Assembly (NCBI RefSeq): GCF_002127265.1
Contig: NZ_NFUU01000001.1
Span: 1,364,001-1,428,000, forward strand
Length of the DNA: 64,000 bases
Direction: 5' to 3'
Origin: Hydrogenophaga sp. IBVHS1
GTDB lineage: Bacteria; Pseudomonadota; Gammaproteobacteria; Burkholderiales; Burkholderiaceae_C
The notes beneath the pieces are model-generated. The model saw only the letters and a list, made by a program, of their open reading frames with translations. It was not told where the DNA came from and searched no databases. Each line of letters opens with the position of its first letter. The first letter of the stretch is position 1. A program made the translations under genes and the position numbers. This document shows, one piece after another, positions 35,524 through 45,700 of the stretch.

Positions 35524-36606
35524 TCAGAGTTTGACGCCCGTGATGTAGCTGTCGTAGCGCCATTCAGAGAAGCGGCTCCACAGGATCTGGTCGCGCTGGA
35601 AGGCGCGCATGTCCTGGTGGATCTTCTTGAACTCGGGCGACTTGGCTTCGTGCGCAGCAAATACTTCCTGCGAGGCCTTGAAGCCGGCGTCCATCAGCGC
35701 CTTCGAGAACGGCATGAGCTTGGTGCCTGCGGCCACCAGGCGCTTCAGGGCGATCGGGTTCTGGGCGTCGTACTTGGCGGTCATGTCGCGCGCAGCCACG
35801 GCACCCGCAGCGCGCACGATGGCCTTGTTCTCGGGCGACAGGGCGTCGAAGGCCTTCTTGTTGATGAAGAACTCCAGCTCGGCGCCACCTTCCCACCAGC
35901 CGGGGTAGTAGTAATACGGTGCAACCTTCTGGAAGCCCAGGCGCTCGTCGTCGAACGGGCCGACGAATTCGGTGGCGTCCAGCGAGCCCTTTTCCAGCGC
36001 CTGGTACACCTCGCCAGCAGGCATGTTCTGTGCCACCACACCGAGCTTGGCCATGGTCTCACCGAACAGACCGCCACCCAGGCGCATCTTCAGGCCCTTG
36101 AGGTCGGCCACGGTCTTGATTTCCTTGCGGTACCAGCCACCCATCTGGGTGCCGGTGTTGCCCGCACTCATCGAGACGATGTTGAACTTGGCGTAGAACT
36201 CGTCCATGAACTTGCGGCCGTTGCCGTGTTCCATCCAGGCGTCCATGTGGCGCGCGGTCAGGCCGAAGGGCACGGCGCAGCCGAAGGCAAAAATGGGGTC
36301 CTTGCCGGTGAAGTAATACGAGGCGGTCTGAGCCATCTCGATGGTGCTGTCCTGGATTGCATCGACCACGCCGAAGGCGGGGACCAGGTCGCCGGCGGGG
36401 TGCACCGACACTTCGAACTTGCCGCCAGACAGGGCCTTGACGGTCTCGGAGAACTTCTCGGCAGAGCCGAAGATGGTGGGCAGCGATTTGGGGAAGCTGC
36501 TGGCAAGGCGCCAGCGAACAGCGGCCTGGGCATGCACGGCGGGCGCGATGCCTGCGGCCAGAACACCGGCGATGCCAGCGTTCTTGATGACGGAACGACG
36601 ATCCAT
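35524..36606 (-). CDS. TRAP transporter substrate-binding protein (DctP/TakP type)
   Basis: A protein of 360 residues. The start MDRRSVIKNAGIAGVLAAG...APAVHA is a Tat-like twin-arginine signal with cleavage near residue 26. AGGAG precedes the ATG. The mature protein has the DctP pattern (VRWRLASSFPKSLPTIFGSAEKFSE; KTVADLKGLKMRLGGGLFGE; AGEVYQALEKGSLDATEFVGPFDDERLGFQKVAPYYYYPGWWEGG), closest to TakP-like proteins that bind 2-oxo acids. No DctQ or DctM permease gene is next to it, so it must work with subunits coded elsewhere. It has its own terminator. Confidence 0.85.
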   Translation of the reverse strand: MDRRSVIKNAGIAGVLAAGIAPAVHAQAAVRWRLASSFPKSLPTIFGSAEKFSETVKALSGGKFEVSVHPAGDLVPAFGVVDAIQDSTIEMAQTASYYFTGKDPIFAFGCAVPFGLTARHMDAWMEHGNGRKFMDEFYAKFNIVSMSAGNTGTQMGGWYRKEIKTVADLKGLKMRLGGGLFGETMAKLGVVAQNMPAGEVYQALEKGSLDATEFVGPFDDERLGFQKVAPYYYYPGWWEGGAELEFFINKKAFDALSPENKAIVRAAGAVAARDMTAKYDAQNPIALKRLVAAGTKLMPFSKALMDAGFKASQEVFAAHEAKSPEFKKIHQDMRAFQRDQILWSRFSEWRYDSYITGVKL

Positions 36607-36714
36607 TGAATGAGTCTCCTGGGGAAGGGTCGAGGGTTGCGGAAAGTGGGGCGTTGCACCCCGTGTAGCCGGACGATTATGCCCGTACCCCCTGGGGCAT
36701 GCCCGGCGCGGGCC

Positions 36715-37596
36715 TTACCCGAAGATCTGCGCCACAAGCCGCGCCGGCGCTTCCTCGTGAGCCAGATGGCCGAGGCCCTGCAGACGCACCAGCCTGCCGC
36801 GTGCGACGGGCGCGAGCCGGTCGTGGATGAGGGCGCCATGGGCGGGCGGCACGGTGCGGTCGTTTTCGCCGACCAGCAGGTCCAGCGGCGTGTGCAGGTG
36901 AGGCAGGTCGCGCGCCAGTTGCGGCAGGTTCCAGTTGGCCATCATGGCGAGCGCGCCGGCGGCGTGCTCGGGGTTGCTCACAAGCCGGTGGTACAGGGCA
37001 TTGCCTGTGGCGTCGAGCGTCGAACCCGTGCCGGCCAGCAGGCGCTCGAGCACGGCGGGGTCGCGCGCTCGCCAGGCGAACAGGCGGGGCACCACCGGCG
37101 CGGCGGCCATGAGCTTGGCCACGGGTGAGAACAGCGGCCCCGCGAGCCCGCCCAGCGGCAGCACGGCGGCGTTGATGCCGACGATGCGTTGCGGATGGAT
37201 GAGGCCGTCGAGCGCCATGCGGATGGCGATGGCCGCGCCGGCGGAGTGGCCGATCGCCATGGCGGGGGTGGCGTGCAGCGCCTGCAGCAGCGCGTGCAGC
37301 GCGCGCGCCATGCCAGGCAGCCCGAGCTGCGGTGAGCCTGCTCCGCCCGGTGGCATGCCCGTGAAGGCATGGCCCGGCAGGTCGGGGGCGATGACCGTGT
37401 ATCCCCTTTGCACCAGCAGCGGCGCCACCTCGCGCCACGAATGGGTGGAGGCGCCGGTGCCGTGCAGCAGCAAGGCCACAGGAGCTTGTGCGGATGGGCC
37501 ATCGAACACCTGCACATGCCAGGTGAGGCCGCCGGCCTGCGTGAAGCGGCTGCGCTCGCGGTGGGGCCAGTCCTTGCTGTCGCGCTGCCAGTCCAT
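36715..37596 (-). CDS. bchO: Mg-chelatase-associated alpha/beta hydrolase BchO
   Basis: A protein of 293 residues with the alpha/beta-hydrolase fold: LLLHGTGASTHSWRE near residue 42, nucleophile elbow AIGHSAGAA near 117, acid in LLVGENDRTVPP and catalytic His in LQGLGHLAHEE. BchO is always linked to bchD and bchI in purple bacteria; its exact reaction in bacteriochlorophyll synthesis is unproven. It starts nine bases after bchD. Confidence 0.92.
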   Translation of the reverse strand: MDWQRDSKDWPHRERSRFTQAGGLTWHVQVFDGPSAQAPVALLLHGTGASTHSWREVAPLLVQRGYTVIAPDLPGHAFTGMPPGGAGSPQLGLPGMARALHALLQALHATPAMAIGHSAGAAIAIRMALDGLIHPQRIVGINAAVLPLGGLAGPLFSPVAKLMAAAPVVPRLFAWRARDPAVLERLLAGTGSTLDATGNALYHRLVSNPEHAAGALAMMANWNLPQLARDLPHLHTPLDLLVGENDRTVPPAHGALIHDRLAPVARGRLVRLQGLGHLAHEEAPARLVAQIFG

Positions 37597-37605
37597 GGTT
37601 GGCGT

Positions 37606-39384
37606 TCAGCCGGCGGGCTGTGCCAGCAGCACAGCCTGTGTCAGCCCGGCGGCGCCCGCGTAGGGCAGCGGGATGTAGGTCGCCCCCATGGCCTGCGACA
37701 ACTCGCGCGCGGCATCTGCGGGCTGCGGCGAGGTGTCGATGAGCAACGCATTCAGGCCGGTGACTGCAAACGCTTCTGCGGCAGCCTTCGCGTCTTGCGT
37801 GGCCTGCGCGCGGCCGGGCGCACCATGGCGATCGATGTTGGCGCGGCCGTCGGTCAGGAACACGGTGACCGGTGTGTCGCCGGCTCGTGCGATCTGCTGT
37901 GCGAGTTCAAGCGCCGCGCTGATGGCGTTGGCCAGCGGCGTGCCACCGCCGCCGGGCAGCGCGGCCAGCGCGCGTTTGGCCCTGGCCAGCGAGCGGGTGG
38001 GCGGCAGCAGCAGATCGGCCCCTGCGCCGCGGAACGCCAGCACGGCCACCTTGTCGCGCCGCACATAACACTCTGCCAGCAGCAACTCCACCGCGCCCTT
38101 GGCCTCGGCCAGGCGGTGCAGTGCCGCCGAGCCGGAGGCATCGACCACAAACACAGTGGTGGTGGGGCGGTGCTGGCGGTGGCGCACCACGTGAAAGTCT
38201 TCGCGTCGCACCTCGATGCGTTTGCGCGGGTGGGGCGTGGCATCGCGCTGGCGCAGGCGCTGCCAGGGTGCGGCGGCGCGAAGGGTGTCGAGCACATGCA
38301 GGCGGGCCCCGGCGCGCGGTTCACCCCGGCGCGTGCCAACAGGGCGGCCCCGGTGGGCGTGCTTCTGCAGCGCGCCCGCGGTGCCGGCGGCCCGGGCTTG
38401 CGCCTGGCGCTGCTGGCCCGCCTGCAGCGCGGCCAGCAGGCCGGGCGGCAACGCGGACTGCATTGCCTCGATGAGCTGGTCTTCCAGCGCCTGCGGGTCG
38501 GCGGGTGAGCTTTCGTTGTCTTCGTCGGCCTGAGTTTCTTCGGTGCGGTCTTCGCTGGGCGGAGGGGGTTCCTCGGCTTCAGCCTCTTGCGGCTCCGGCG
38601 GCGCGGGCACGCGCGTGGCGCGGGGGGCCAGCACCAGGCGCGCCGCCAGCGCGGCGTGCGATTCATCGGCCTCCTCGAGCCCGGCCAGCGCGGCGGCGGC
38701 CCGCACGGCGCGCAACGCCATGAGGGGTGCGCGCAGCGATGCAACGCCCCACGCCAGCGCAGCACCACACAGGGCCTGCACCAGTTCGTCGGGCACGCGC
38801 ACGGCGGGCAACGCGGCGCGCGCCTGCTCAATGTCGTGTGGTGTGAACGCTGGGGTGTCGTCTGCGGCGCTGGCAGGTTCCAGCACGAGCTGAAAGGCCA
38901 GCCGGTCCAGCAGGGTGGCGGGCAGGCGTTCGTCATCGCCCTGGCCTTCGTCCAGCGCAACCAGGCCGAAGCGTGCGGGCGCGGTGTGCGCGAGACCTTC
39001 GCGTTGCAAGCGCACTTCATGCAGGTCGAGCGCGGCACTCAGGTGCGCGGCCACGTTGGGGCCACACCGTTCGGCCATGGCCAGCAGCAGCCAGCCGCCA
39101 TCGGCCCGCGCCAGCAGACCACGCTGGGCCACGGGCCGGCCCGCGTGCAGCGTTGCGGCGAGGTCGAGCCCGCCGAGCAGGGCCGCGTCGGTGGCGTGAT
39201 GGGGCAGGCGCAGCCAGGGTGTGCCGGCGGGCTGCAAGGTCTTGAGCAGGTTCAGCCAGGCAGCGCGCAGGGGGCTCGCGCTGGCGCGCAAGGCGACGCC
39301 ACCGAGGCCCACAGGGTCCACCGCGCACAGGGCGGCGGCGAAGGCTGCATCGGCGCGAAGCTTGGGGGGGGCGAGTTCAAACAT
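37606..39384 (-). CDS. bchD: Mg-protoporphyrin IX chelatase subunit D
   Basis: A protein of 592 residues. The ATG at 39384 is chosen; the upstream open frame lacks similarity. Parts are an AAA-like N-terminal half, an acidic/proline linker (EAEAEEPPPPSEDRTEETQADEDNE) and a C-terminal integrin-I (VWA) domain with MIDAS residues in VVDASGS, GGGTPLANA and LTDGRAN. It forms the AAA ring with BchI and docks BchH, whose gene is not in the window. Confidence 0.95.
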   Translation of the reverse strand: MFELAPPKLRADAAFAAALCAVDPVGLGGVALRASASPLRAAWLNLLKTLQPAGTPWLRLPHHATDAALLGGLDLAATLHAGRPVAQRGLLARADGGWLLLAMAERCGPNVAAHLSAALDLHEVRLQREGLAHTAPARFGLVALDEGQGDDERLPATLLDRLAFQLVLEPASAADDTPAFTPHDIEQARAALPAVRVPDELVQALCGAALAWGVASLRAPLMALRAVRAAAALAGLEEADESHAALAARLVLAPRATRVPAPPEPQEAEAEEPPPPSEDRTEETQADEDNESSPADPQALEDQLIEAMQSALPPGLLAALQAGQQRQAQARAAGTAGALQKHAHRGRPVGTRRGEPRAGARLHVLDTLRAAAPWQRLRQRDATPHPRKRIEVRREDFHVVRHRQHRPTTTVFVVDASGSAALHRLAEAKGAVELLLAECYVRRDKVAVLAFRGAGADLLLPPTRSLARAKRALAALPGGGGTPLANAISAALELAQQIARAGDTPVTVFLTDGRANIDRHGAPGRAQATQDAKAAAEAFAVTGLNALLIDTSPQPADAARELSQAMGATYIPLPYAGAAGLTQAVLLAQPAG

Positions 39385-39422
39385 GGGCGTGCGCTGGGCT
39401 ATGGCAGGCTCAGCCCGAACCG

Positions 39423-40439
39423 CTACGCGAGCAGTTCGGCCACGGCGCGTTCCACACGCGCGCTGGAACCCGCGTTGTCCAGCGGATTTCGGCGCAGGCG
39501 GTGGCGCAATGCGGGCGCGGCCACACGGCGGATGTGCGCGTTGCCCACGGTCTTGTCGCCATCGAGCGCAGCCAGCGCACGGGCAGCGCGCAAGAGCGTG
39601 AGGTCGCCACGCAGGCCGTCTGTGCCGAGTGCCGCACACAGCGCGCTGATGCGTTCCCGAACCGCGTCGGTAATGGCGACCTCTGGCAAGCGCTTGCGCG
39701 CGGCGGTGATCTGCTTGCGGATGCGCTCGTCGTCCTTTTGCCAGCGTTCGATGAACGCAGCGCGGTCCTGCTCGAAGGCGTCGCGGCGGCGCACCACTTC
39801 CACGCGGTCCGCCAGGGCTTCGGGCGTTTTTACCTCCACCGATAGGCCGAAGCGGTCGAGCAGCTGGGGGCGCAGTTCGCCTTCTTCCGGGTTGCCACTG
39901 CCCACCAGCACGAAGCGCGCGGGGTGGCGCACCGACAGGCCTTCGCGCTCCACCACGTTTTCGCCCGATGCGGCCACGTCGATCAGCAGATCCACCAGGT
40001 GGTCTTCAAGCAGGTTGACCTCGTCGATGTAGAGAAAGCCCCGGTGCGCCTGCGCCAGCAGGCCGGGCTCGAAGGCCTTCACGCCTTGCGAGAGCGCGCG
40101 TTCCAGGTCGAGCGCGCCGACCACGCGGTCTTCGGTCGCGCCCAGCGGCAGGTCGACCACGGGGACGGGAATGAGGTGGGATTTGGCCGCGCCGTGCAGC
40201 GCGGCGCATTCATCGCAATGGCTCGCCGATTCGGCCGGGTCGCAGCCGTAGCGGCAACCCACCACGGCGCGCATTTTCGGCAACAACGCGGCCAGCGCGC
40301 GCACGGCGGTGGACTTGCCTGTGCCACGGTCTCCGAGAACCAGAACGCCACCAATGCCGGGGTCGATGGCGGCGATCAGGATCGCCGTCTTCATCTCATC
40401 CTGCCCCACGATTGCCGAGAAAGGGAATGCCTGTGCCAT
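39423..40439 (-). CDS. bchI: Mg-protoporphyrin IX chelatase ATPase subunit I
   Basis: A protein of 338 residues. Walker A is GDRGTGKST near residue 49, Walker B GFLYIDEVNLLEDHLVD near 145, and VGSGNPEEGELRPQLLDRFGL is the sensor region of Mg-chelatase I. The start at 40439 (MAQAFPFSAIVGQDEMK) fits the family; a GTG at 40475 is also possible. It hydrolyses ATP to drive magnesium insertion, the first step unique to bacteriochlorophyll. Confidence 0.96.
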   Translation of the reverse strand: MAQAFPFSAIVGQDEMKTAILIAAIDPGIGGVLVLGDRGTGKSTAVRALAALLPKMRAVVGCRYGCDPAESASHCDECAALHGAAKSHLIPVPVVDLPLGATEDRVVGALDLERALSQGVKAFEPGLLAQAHRGFLYIDEVNLLEDHLVDLLIDVAASGENVVEREGLSVRHPARFVLVGSGNPEEGELRPQLLDRFGLSVEVKTPEALADRVEVVRRRDAFEQDRAAFIERWQKDDERIRKQITAARKRLPEVAITDAVRERISALCAALGTDGLRGDLTLLRAARALAALDGDKTVGNAHIRRVAAPALRHRLRRNPLDNAGSSARVERAVAELLA

Positions 40440-40534
40440 ATGGGAAATCAGTATGGCATGGCACCCCGGTTTCACCCCGAGGGCTTGTACTGAAACCCGT
40501 GTCTTTTAGGCGACTCAGTGCAGCCGCAAGGGCT

Positions 40535-41464
40535 TCACATCCACAATGCGCGCCACGCGAGGCGAGGCACATCGCCACGTTCCAGCTTCACGCGCGTTTG
40601 CCAGCTGCGGTGCTGGATGGCGGCAATCTCGTCGAGCACGGCGAGGCCGCCCTGAACCACCAGGCGCAGCTCCCAACCCGCACGCCCCGGCACGCTGCGC
40701 ACCAGCGGCGCGCCCTGCTGCATGAGGCCGCGCGCGAAGCCGCAAAGCTCGGCCACCACGGCCTGCTGGCGCGCAATGGAAGCGCCGGGTTCAGCGCTTG
40801 AAGGGGGCATGAAGTCGGCCACGCTGGCACCGTGGCGTTGCAGCACATCGGCGGGCAGGTACACACGCTGGCGCGGCAGGTCCACGCTCAGGTCCTGCCA
40901 GAAATTGATGAGTTGCAGCGCGCTGCAGATCTGGTCGCTTTGTTTGAGCGAAGCCTCGTCGCGCACGCCATAAAGGTGCAACAGCAGGCGACCCACCGGT
41001 TGGGCCGAAAGGCGGCAGTAGGCCAGCAGCTCGCCCATGTTGGCATAGGGGTGCGCGTTTTCGGTGTGGCGCACGTCTTGCTCGAAGGCGCTGATGAGGT
41101 CGTGCAGGGGTTCAGTCGGCAGGACGTGCCGGCGCACCGCCCGGGCCAGCGGGCCAAACACCTGGGGCCAGCGCGGCGTGGGCACTTCGGCGGTGACAAC
41201 ACCCGGCAGACATTGCACCAGTTCGGCGCGGTATGCCGCGAGATCGGCCAGGCGCTCTGCCGCCGTGGCGTCGCCTTCATCGGCGATGTCGTCGGCGGTG
41301 CGGGCGAAGTGGTAGATGGCCGCCACGGTTGGCCGCAGCGGCGCCGGGCACAGCCAGGAGGCCACGGGAAAGTTCTCGTAGTGCCCGACCGAACCGCCCA
41401 GCGGCGCGGCGTGCGAAGGCACGGCTTTGGCGGGTGCAGATGGATTTTCGGGGGACGACGACAT
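40535..41464 (-). CDS. hpnC: Squalene-synthase-like HpnC
   Basis: A protein of 309 residues. The aspartate-rich motif FARTADDIADEGDA and HYENFPVASWLCPAPLRPTVAAIYHFAR near the start are typical of HpnC rather than phytoene synthase CrtB. A second motif, INFWQDLSVDLPRQRVYLP, completes the trans-isoprenyl synthase fold. HpnC turns presqualene diphosphate into hydroxysqualene, with HpnD and HpnE acting before and after; neither is in the window. It follows the bchI direction with a 95-bp gap. Confidence 0.8.
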   Translation of the reverse strand: MSSSPENPSAPAKAVPSHAAPLGGSVGHYENFPVASWLCPAPLRPTVAAIYHFARTADDIADEGDATAAERLADLAAYRAELVQCLPGVVTAEVPTPRWPQVFGPLARAVRRHVLPTEPLHDLISAFEQDVRHTENAHPYANMGELLAYCRLSAQPVGRLLLHLYGVRDEASLKQSDQICSALQLINFWQDLSVDLPRQRVYLPADVLQRHGASVADFMPPSSAEPGASIARQQAVVAELCGFARGLMQQGAPLVRSVPGRAGWELRLVVQGGLAVLDEIAAIQHRSWQTRVKLERGDVPRLAWRALWM

Positions 41465-41508
41465 CGTGGAAATCTTGAAGAAGGGAGTGGAATTTACACT
41501 ACAATTTT

Positions 41509-41530
41509 GATTACTAACCGGTCAGTCATT
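41509..41530. promoter_or_regulatory. TetR-type operator palindrome upstream of RND operon
   Basis: A 22-bp imperfect palindrome centred on ACCGGT (CTAACCGGTCAG at its core) has eight of eleven paired positions matching. It directly follows a TACAAT that could be the -10 box (41500-41505) and lies 58 bp before the adaptor start. Such ACCGGT-centred sites are usual for TetR-family repressors of RND pumps, but no regulator gene is adjacent; hpnC is divergent. Confidence 0.55.
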
Positions 41531-41587
41531 AATGATCTGACCAAATTTTTCAACCTACCCGACCCCTTGGCGCAAGCCCGTACCGCC

Positions 41588-42709
41588 ATGAAAACACCTC
41601 ACGTTCTGCTCGTGCTCACCGCCGCCGTTGCGCTGGCCGCCTGCTCCCGGCCGGAGGCGCCGCAGGAACCGATCCGCTCTGTGAAGCTGCTCACCGTGGG
41701 CTCGGGCAGCGTGAACGCCCGAGCCGAATACGCTGGCGAGGTGCGTGCGCGCACCGAATCGAGGCTGGGTTTTCGGGTCGGCGGCAAGCTGGTGCAGCGG
41801 CCGGCCGAAGTGGGTCAGCGGGTGAAGCCGGGCCAGTTGCTGGCGCAACTCGATGCGCAGGACCTGGCGCTGTCCAGCCAGGCCGCGCAGGCCCAGGTGA
41901 GCGCAGCGCAAACCCAGCGCGACCTTGCGGCGGCCGACCTCAAGCGCTACCAGGATCTGCTGTCCCGTGGTTTCGTGAGCGGCGCCGAAATCGAGCGCCG
42001 GCAGGCCACGCTGCAATCGGCCGATGCCACGCTGCGCCAGGCGAAGGCGCAGGGCGCGGTGCAGGGCAACCAGGCGGCTTACGCGCGGCTGCTGGCCGAC
42101 GGCGCCGGTGTGGTATTGGCGGTGGAGGCCGAGGTGGGGCAGGTGGTTTCCCCCGGGACGCCCGTGGTGCGGCTGGCGCGAGATGGCGCGCGCGATGTCG
42201 TGATTGCGGTGCCCGAAGACCGCGTGGGCCAGATCAAGGTGGGCACCAGCGCGCAGGTGAGGCTGTGGGCCGGTGCGGCAGGTGCAGGCGCGACGCCCGC
42301 TCCGCTGGCCGCCGTGGTTCGCGAAGTGGCGGCCAGCGCAGACGCCGCCACGCGCACCTACCAGGTCAAGCTCGCGCTGCCCGACGACGCCACCGCGCCG
42401 CTGGGCGCCACCGCCTACGTAACCCTGGCACCTTCGGCCAGCCAGCTCGCGGCCGGCCCGGTGATCAAGCTGCCCACGAGCGCCCTGATGCGCTCCACCG
42501 AGGGTGACCGTTCGGGTACTGCGGTGTGGGTGTACGACGCCACCGCCGGCACGGTGCAACCGCGCCCGGTGGTGGTGGCCGGTGCCGATGGCAACGACAT
42601 GGTGATTGCAGCAGGCCTGAAGCCGGGCGACGAGGTGGTGGCCGCGGGTGTGCATGTGCTCGCGCCGGGCCAGAAGGTCACGCGCTTCGCCACCACGTCC
42701 ACGCAGTGA
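41588..42709 (+). CDS. RND efflux periplasmic adaptor lipoprotein
   Basis: A protein of 373 residues. The lipoprotein signal ends at VALAACSRPE. Biotinyl-lipoyl halves (RLGFRVGGKLVQRPAEVGQRVKPGQLLAQLDAQDL and VEAEVGQVVSPGTPVVRLAR) frame a coiled-coil hairpin (QAAQAQVSAAQTQRDLAAADLKRYQDLLSRGFVSGAEIERRQA). It links the inner-membrane pump to an outer-membrane channel, not coded here. The next gene starts seven bases after its stop. Confidence 0.9.
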   Translation: MKTPHVLLVLTAAVALAACSRPEAPQEPIRSVKLLTVGSGSVNARAEYAGEVRARTESRLGFRVGGKLVQRPAEVGQRVKPGQLLAQLDAQDLALSSQAAQAQVSAAQTQRDLAAADLKRYQDLLSRGFVSGAEIERRQATLQSADATLRQAKAQGAVQGNQAAYARLLADGAGVVLAVEAEVGQVVSPGTPVVRLARDGARDVVIAVPEDRVGQIKVGTSAQVRLWAGAAGAGATPAPLAAVVREVAASADAATRTYQVKLALPDDATAPLGATAYVTLAPSASQLAAGPVIKLPTSALMRSTEGDRSGTAVWVYDATAGTVQPRPVVVAGADGNDMVIAAGLKPGDEVVAAGVHVLAPGQKVTRFATTSTQ

Positions 42710-42716
42710 GCGCCGA

Positions 42717-45700
42717 ATGAGCGACTCTGCCCACCCCCCCGCGCCGACCAGCAACTGGGTCTCGCGCTTCAACCTTTCGCAGTGGGCGCTGGACCACCAG
42801 GCCTTCACCCGCTACCTCATGATCGTGCTGATGCTGCTCGGTGTGGCGGCGTACTTTCAGCTCGGCCAGGACGAAGACCCGCCCTTCACCTTTCGCGCCA
42901 TGGTGGTCAGTGTGGTCTGGCCCGGCGCCACCGCCGAGCAGGTGGCCGAGCAGGTGACCGACCGCATCGAGAAAACGCTGCAGGAAGTGCCGTACGCGGA
43001 CAAGATCCGCAGCTATTCCAAGCCGGGCGAGGCCCTCATCATTTTTCAGCTCAAGGACTCTGCGCCGCCGGGCGAGGTGCCGCAGGTCTGGTACGCCGTG
43101 CGCAAGAAGGTGGGCGACATGCGCGGCACGCTGCCACAAGGCGTGATCGGTCCGTTTTTCAACGACGAATTCGGTGACGTGTACGGCGTGATCTACGCGC
43201 TGCAGGGCGATGGTTTTTCGCTCGCTGAACGAAAGACGGTGGCCGACGACGTGCGCCAGCAATTGCTGCGCGTGCCCGATGTGAGCAAGGTCGAACTCTT
43301 TGGCGTGCAGGACGAGAAGCTCTACATCGAGATCTCGCAGAAACGCCTGGCGGTGCTCGGCCTGAACCTGCAGCAAGTGCTCGACGCGCTGGGCCAGCAG
43401 AACGCGGTGGAGTCCGCAGGCGCCGTGCAGTCGCCGCACGATGTGGTGCAGGTGCGTGTGGCCGGTGCCTTCAACTCGGTCGAGCAGCTGCGCGCCATGC
43501 CGATCCGCGCCGGCAATGGCACGCAGATCCGCCTGGGTGACATCGCCGACATCGGTCTCGGCTACGAAGACCCCCCGGCGGTGCTGGTGCGCCACAACGG
43601 AAAAGACAGCATCGCCTTGGGCATATCCATGGCAAAGGGCGGCGACATCATTGCGCTCGGCAAGGCGCTCAAGACCACCGTGGCCGGCATCGAGGCGCGC
43701 CTGCCCGCCGGCATGTCGCTGGCGCAGGTGCAGGATCAGCCCTCGGCCGTGACGAACTCTGTGAACGAGTTCGTGAAGGTGCTGATCGAGGCGGTGGTGA
43801 TCGTGCTGGCGGTGAGCTTCCTCGCGCTGGGTCTGCACCGGCGCGAAGGCGGCAAGGGCCTGCGCCGCTACACGCTGGACATTCGCCCCGGCCTGGTGGT
43901 GTTCATCACCATTCCGCTGGTGCTGGCCATCACCTTCCTGGCCATGAACTACTGGGGCATCGGCCTGCACAAGATTTCGCTGGGCTCGCTGATCATCGCG
44001 CTCGGCCTGCTGGTGGACGACGCCATCATTGCGGTGGAGATGATGGTGCGCAAGCTGGAGGAGGGCTACAGCATGGTGCGCGCAGCCACCTTCACCTGGG
44101 AGGCCACGGCAATGCCCATGCTCACCGGGACGCTCATCACTGCAGCCGGCTTCCTGCCGATCGGCCTGGCCAACTCCACCACGGGTGAATACACGTTTGC
44201 CATTTTTGCGGTGACGGTCCTCGCGCTGGTGATCTCGTGGGTGGTGGCGGTGATGTTCGTGCCTTACCTGGGCGTGAAACTGTTGAAGGTGAAGCCCCAC
44301 GCCGGCGACGTGCACGAGGTTTTCGACGGCCCGTTCTATGTGCGCTTTCGCGCCGTGGTGGACTGGTGCGTTCAGTACCGCTGGATCACCATCGGCGCGA
44401 CCATCCTCACCTTTGTGCTCGGCATCGTGGGAATGGGTTCGGTGCAGCAGCAGTTCTTCCCCGACTCAAGCCGGCCCGAAATTCTGGTGGACATCTGGTT
44501 GCCCGAGGGCAGCAGCATGCAGGCGATGGACGAGGTGACAAAGCGGGTGGAAAAGCGCTTGGCGGCAGAGCCTGGCGTGCGCAGCGTGAGCACCTGGGTG
44601 GGCACGGGCGTGCCGCGTTTCTACCTGCCGCTGGACCAGATCTTTCCGCAGACCAACGTGGCGCAGATGATCGTGCTGCCCAAGGACCTGAAGACGCGCG
44701 AGGTCATGCGCAAGGCGCTGCCCGCCTTGCTGGCCACCGAGTTCCCCGAGGTGCGTGGTCGCGTGAAGCTGCTGCCCAATGGACCGCCCGTGCCGTATCC
44801 GGTGCAATTCCGCGTGGTGGGCACCGACCCGGCGGTGCTGCGCGGCCTGGCCGACGAGGTGACCGTGGCCCTGCGCGCGAATCCGAACACGCGTGGCGTG
44901 AACGACAACTGGAACGAGTCGGTGAAGCGGCTGCGGCTGGAGGTGGATCAGGCCAAGGCGCGTGCGCTGGGCGTGTCGAGCCAGTCGATCGCGCAGGCTT
45001 CCCGCACGCTGCTCAGTGGCAGCACGGTGGGCCAGTACCGCGAGGGCGACAAGCTGATCGACATCGTGCTGCGCCAGCCGCTGCAGGAGCGCGATGCCAT
45101 CAGCAGCCTGGCCAATGCCTACCTGCCCACGGCGAGCGGCCAGGCGATTCCGCTGCTGCAGATTGCAACGCCGGTGTTCGACTGGGAGCCGGGCGTGCTG
45201 TGGCGCGAGAACCGCGACTACGCGATCACGGTGCAGAGCGACGTGGTCGAAGGCCTGCAAGGTGCCACGGTGACGGCGGAGTTGCAGCCGGCGCTGAAGA
45301 AAATCAGCGACAGCTGGGCCGAGCGGGGTCTTAACGCCTACCGCATCGAGGTGGCGGGCGCGGTGGAAGAAAGCAGCAAGGGGTCGTCGTCGATCGTGGC
45401 GGGCGTTCCACTGATGCTGTTCATCGTGTTCACTTTGCTCATGCTGCAATTGCAGAGTTTTAGCCGATCCTTGCTGGTGTTTCTCACCGGGCCGCTGGGC
45501 ATGGCGGGCGTGGCCGGTGCGCTGCTGTTGCTGAACCGGCCGTTCGGCTTTGTGGCGCTGCTCGGCGTGATTGCGCTGATGGGCATGATCCAGCGCAACT
45601 CGGTGATCCTGATCGACCAGATCGAGCAGGACCGTGCGCGCGGCGTGCCAGCCTGGGACGCGATCGTGGAAGCGGCCGTGCGGCGGATGCGGCCCATCGT

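Noticed and set aside
40535..41464. Calling this gene crtB (phytoene synthase)
   Set aside because: Its neighbourhood suggested crtB, but the HYENFPVASWL...ADDIADEGDA pattern fits HpnC better.
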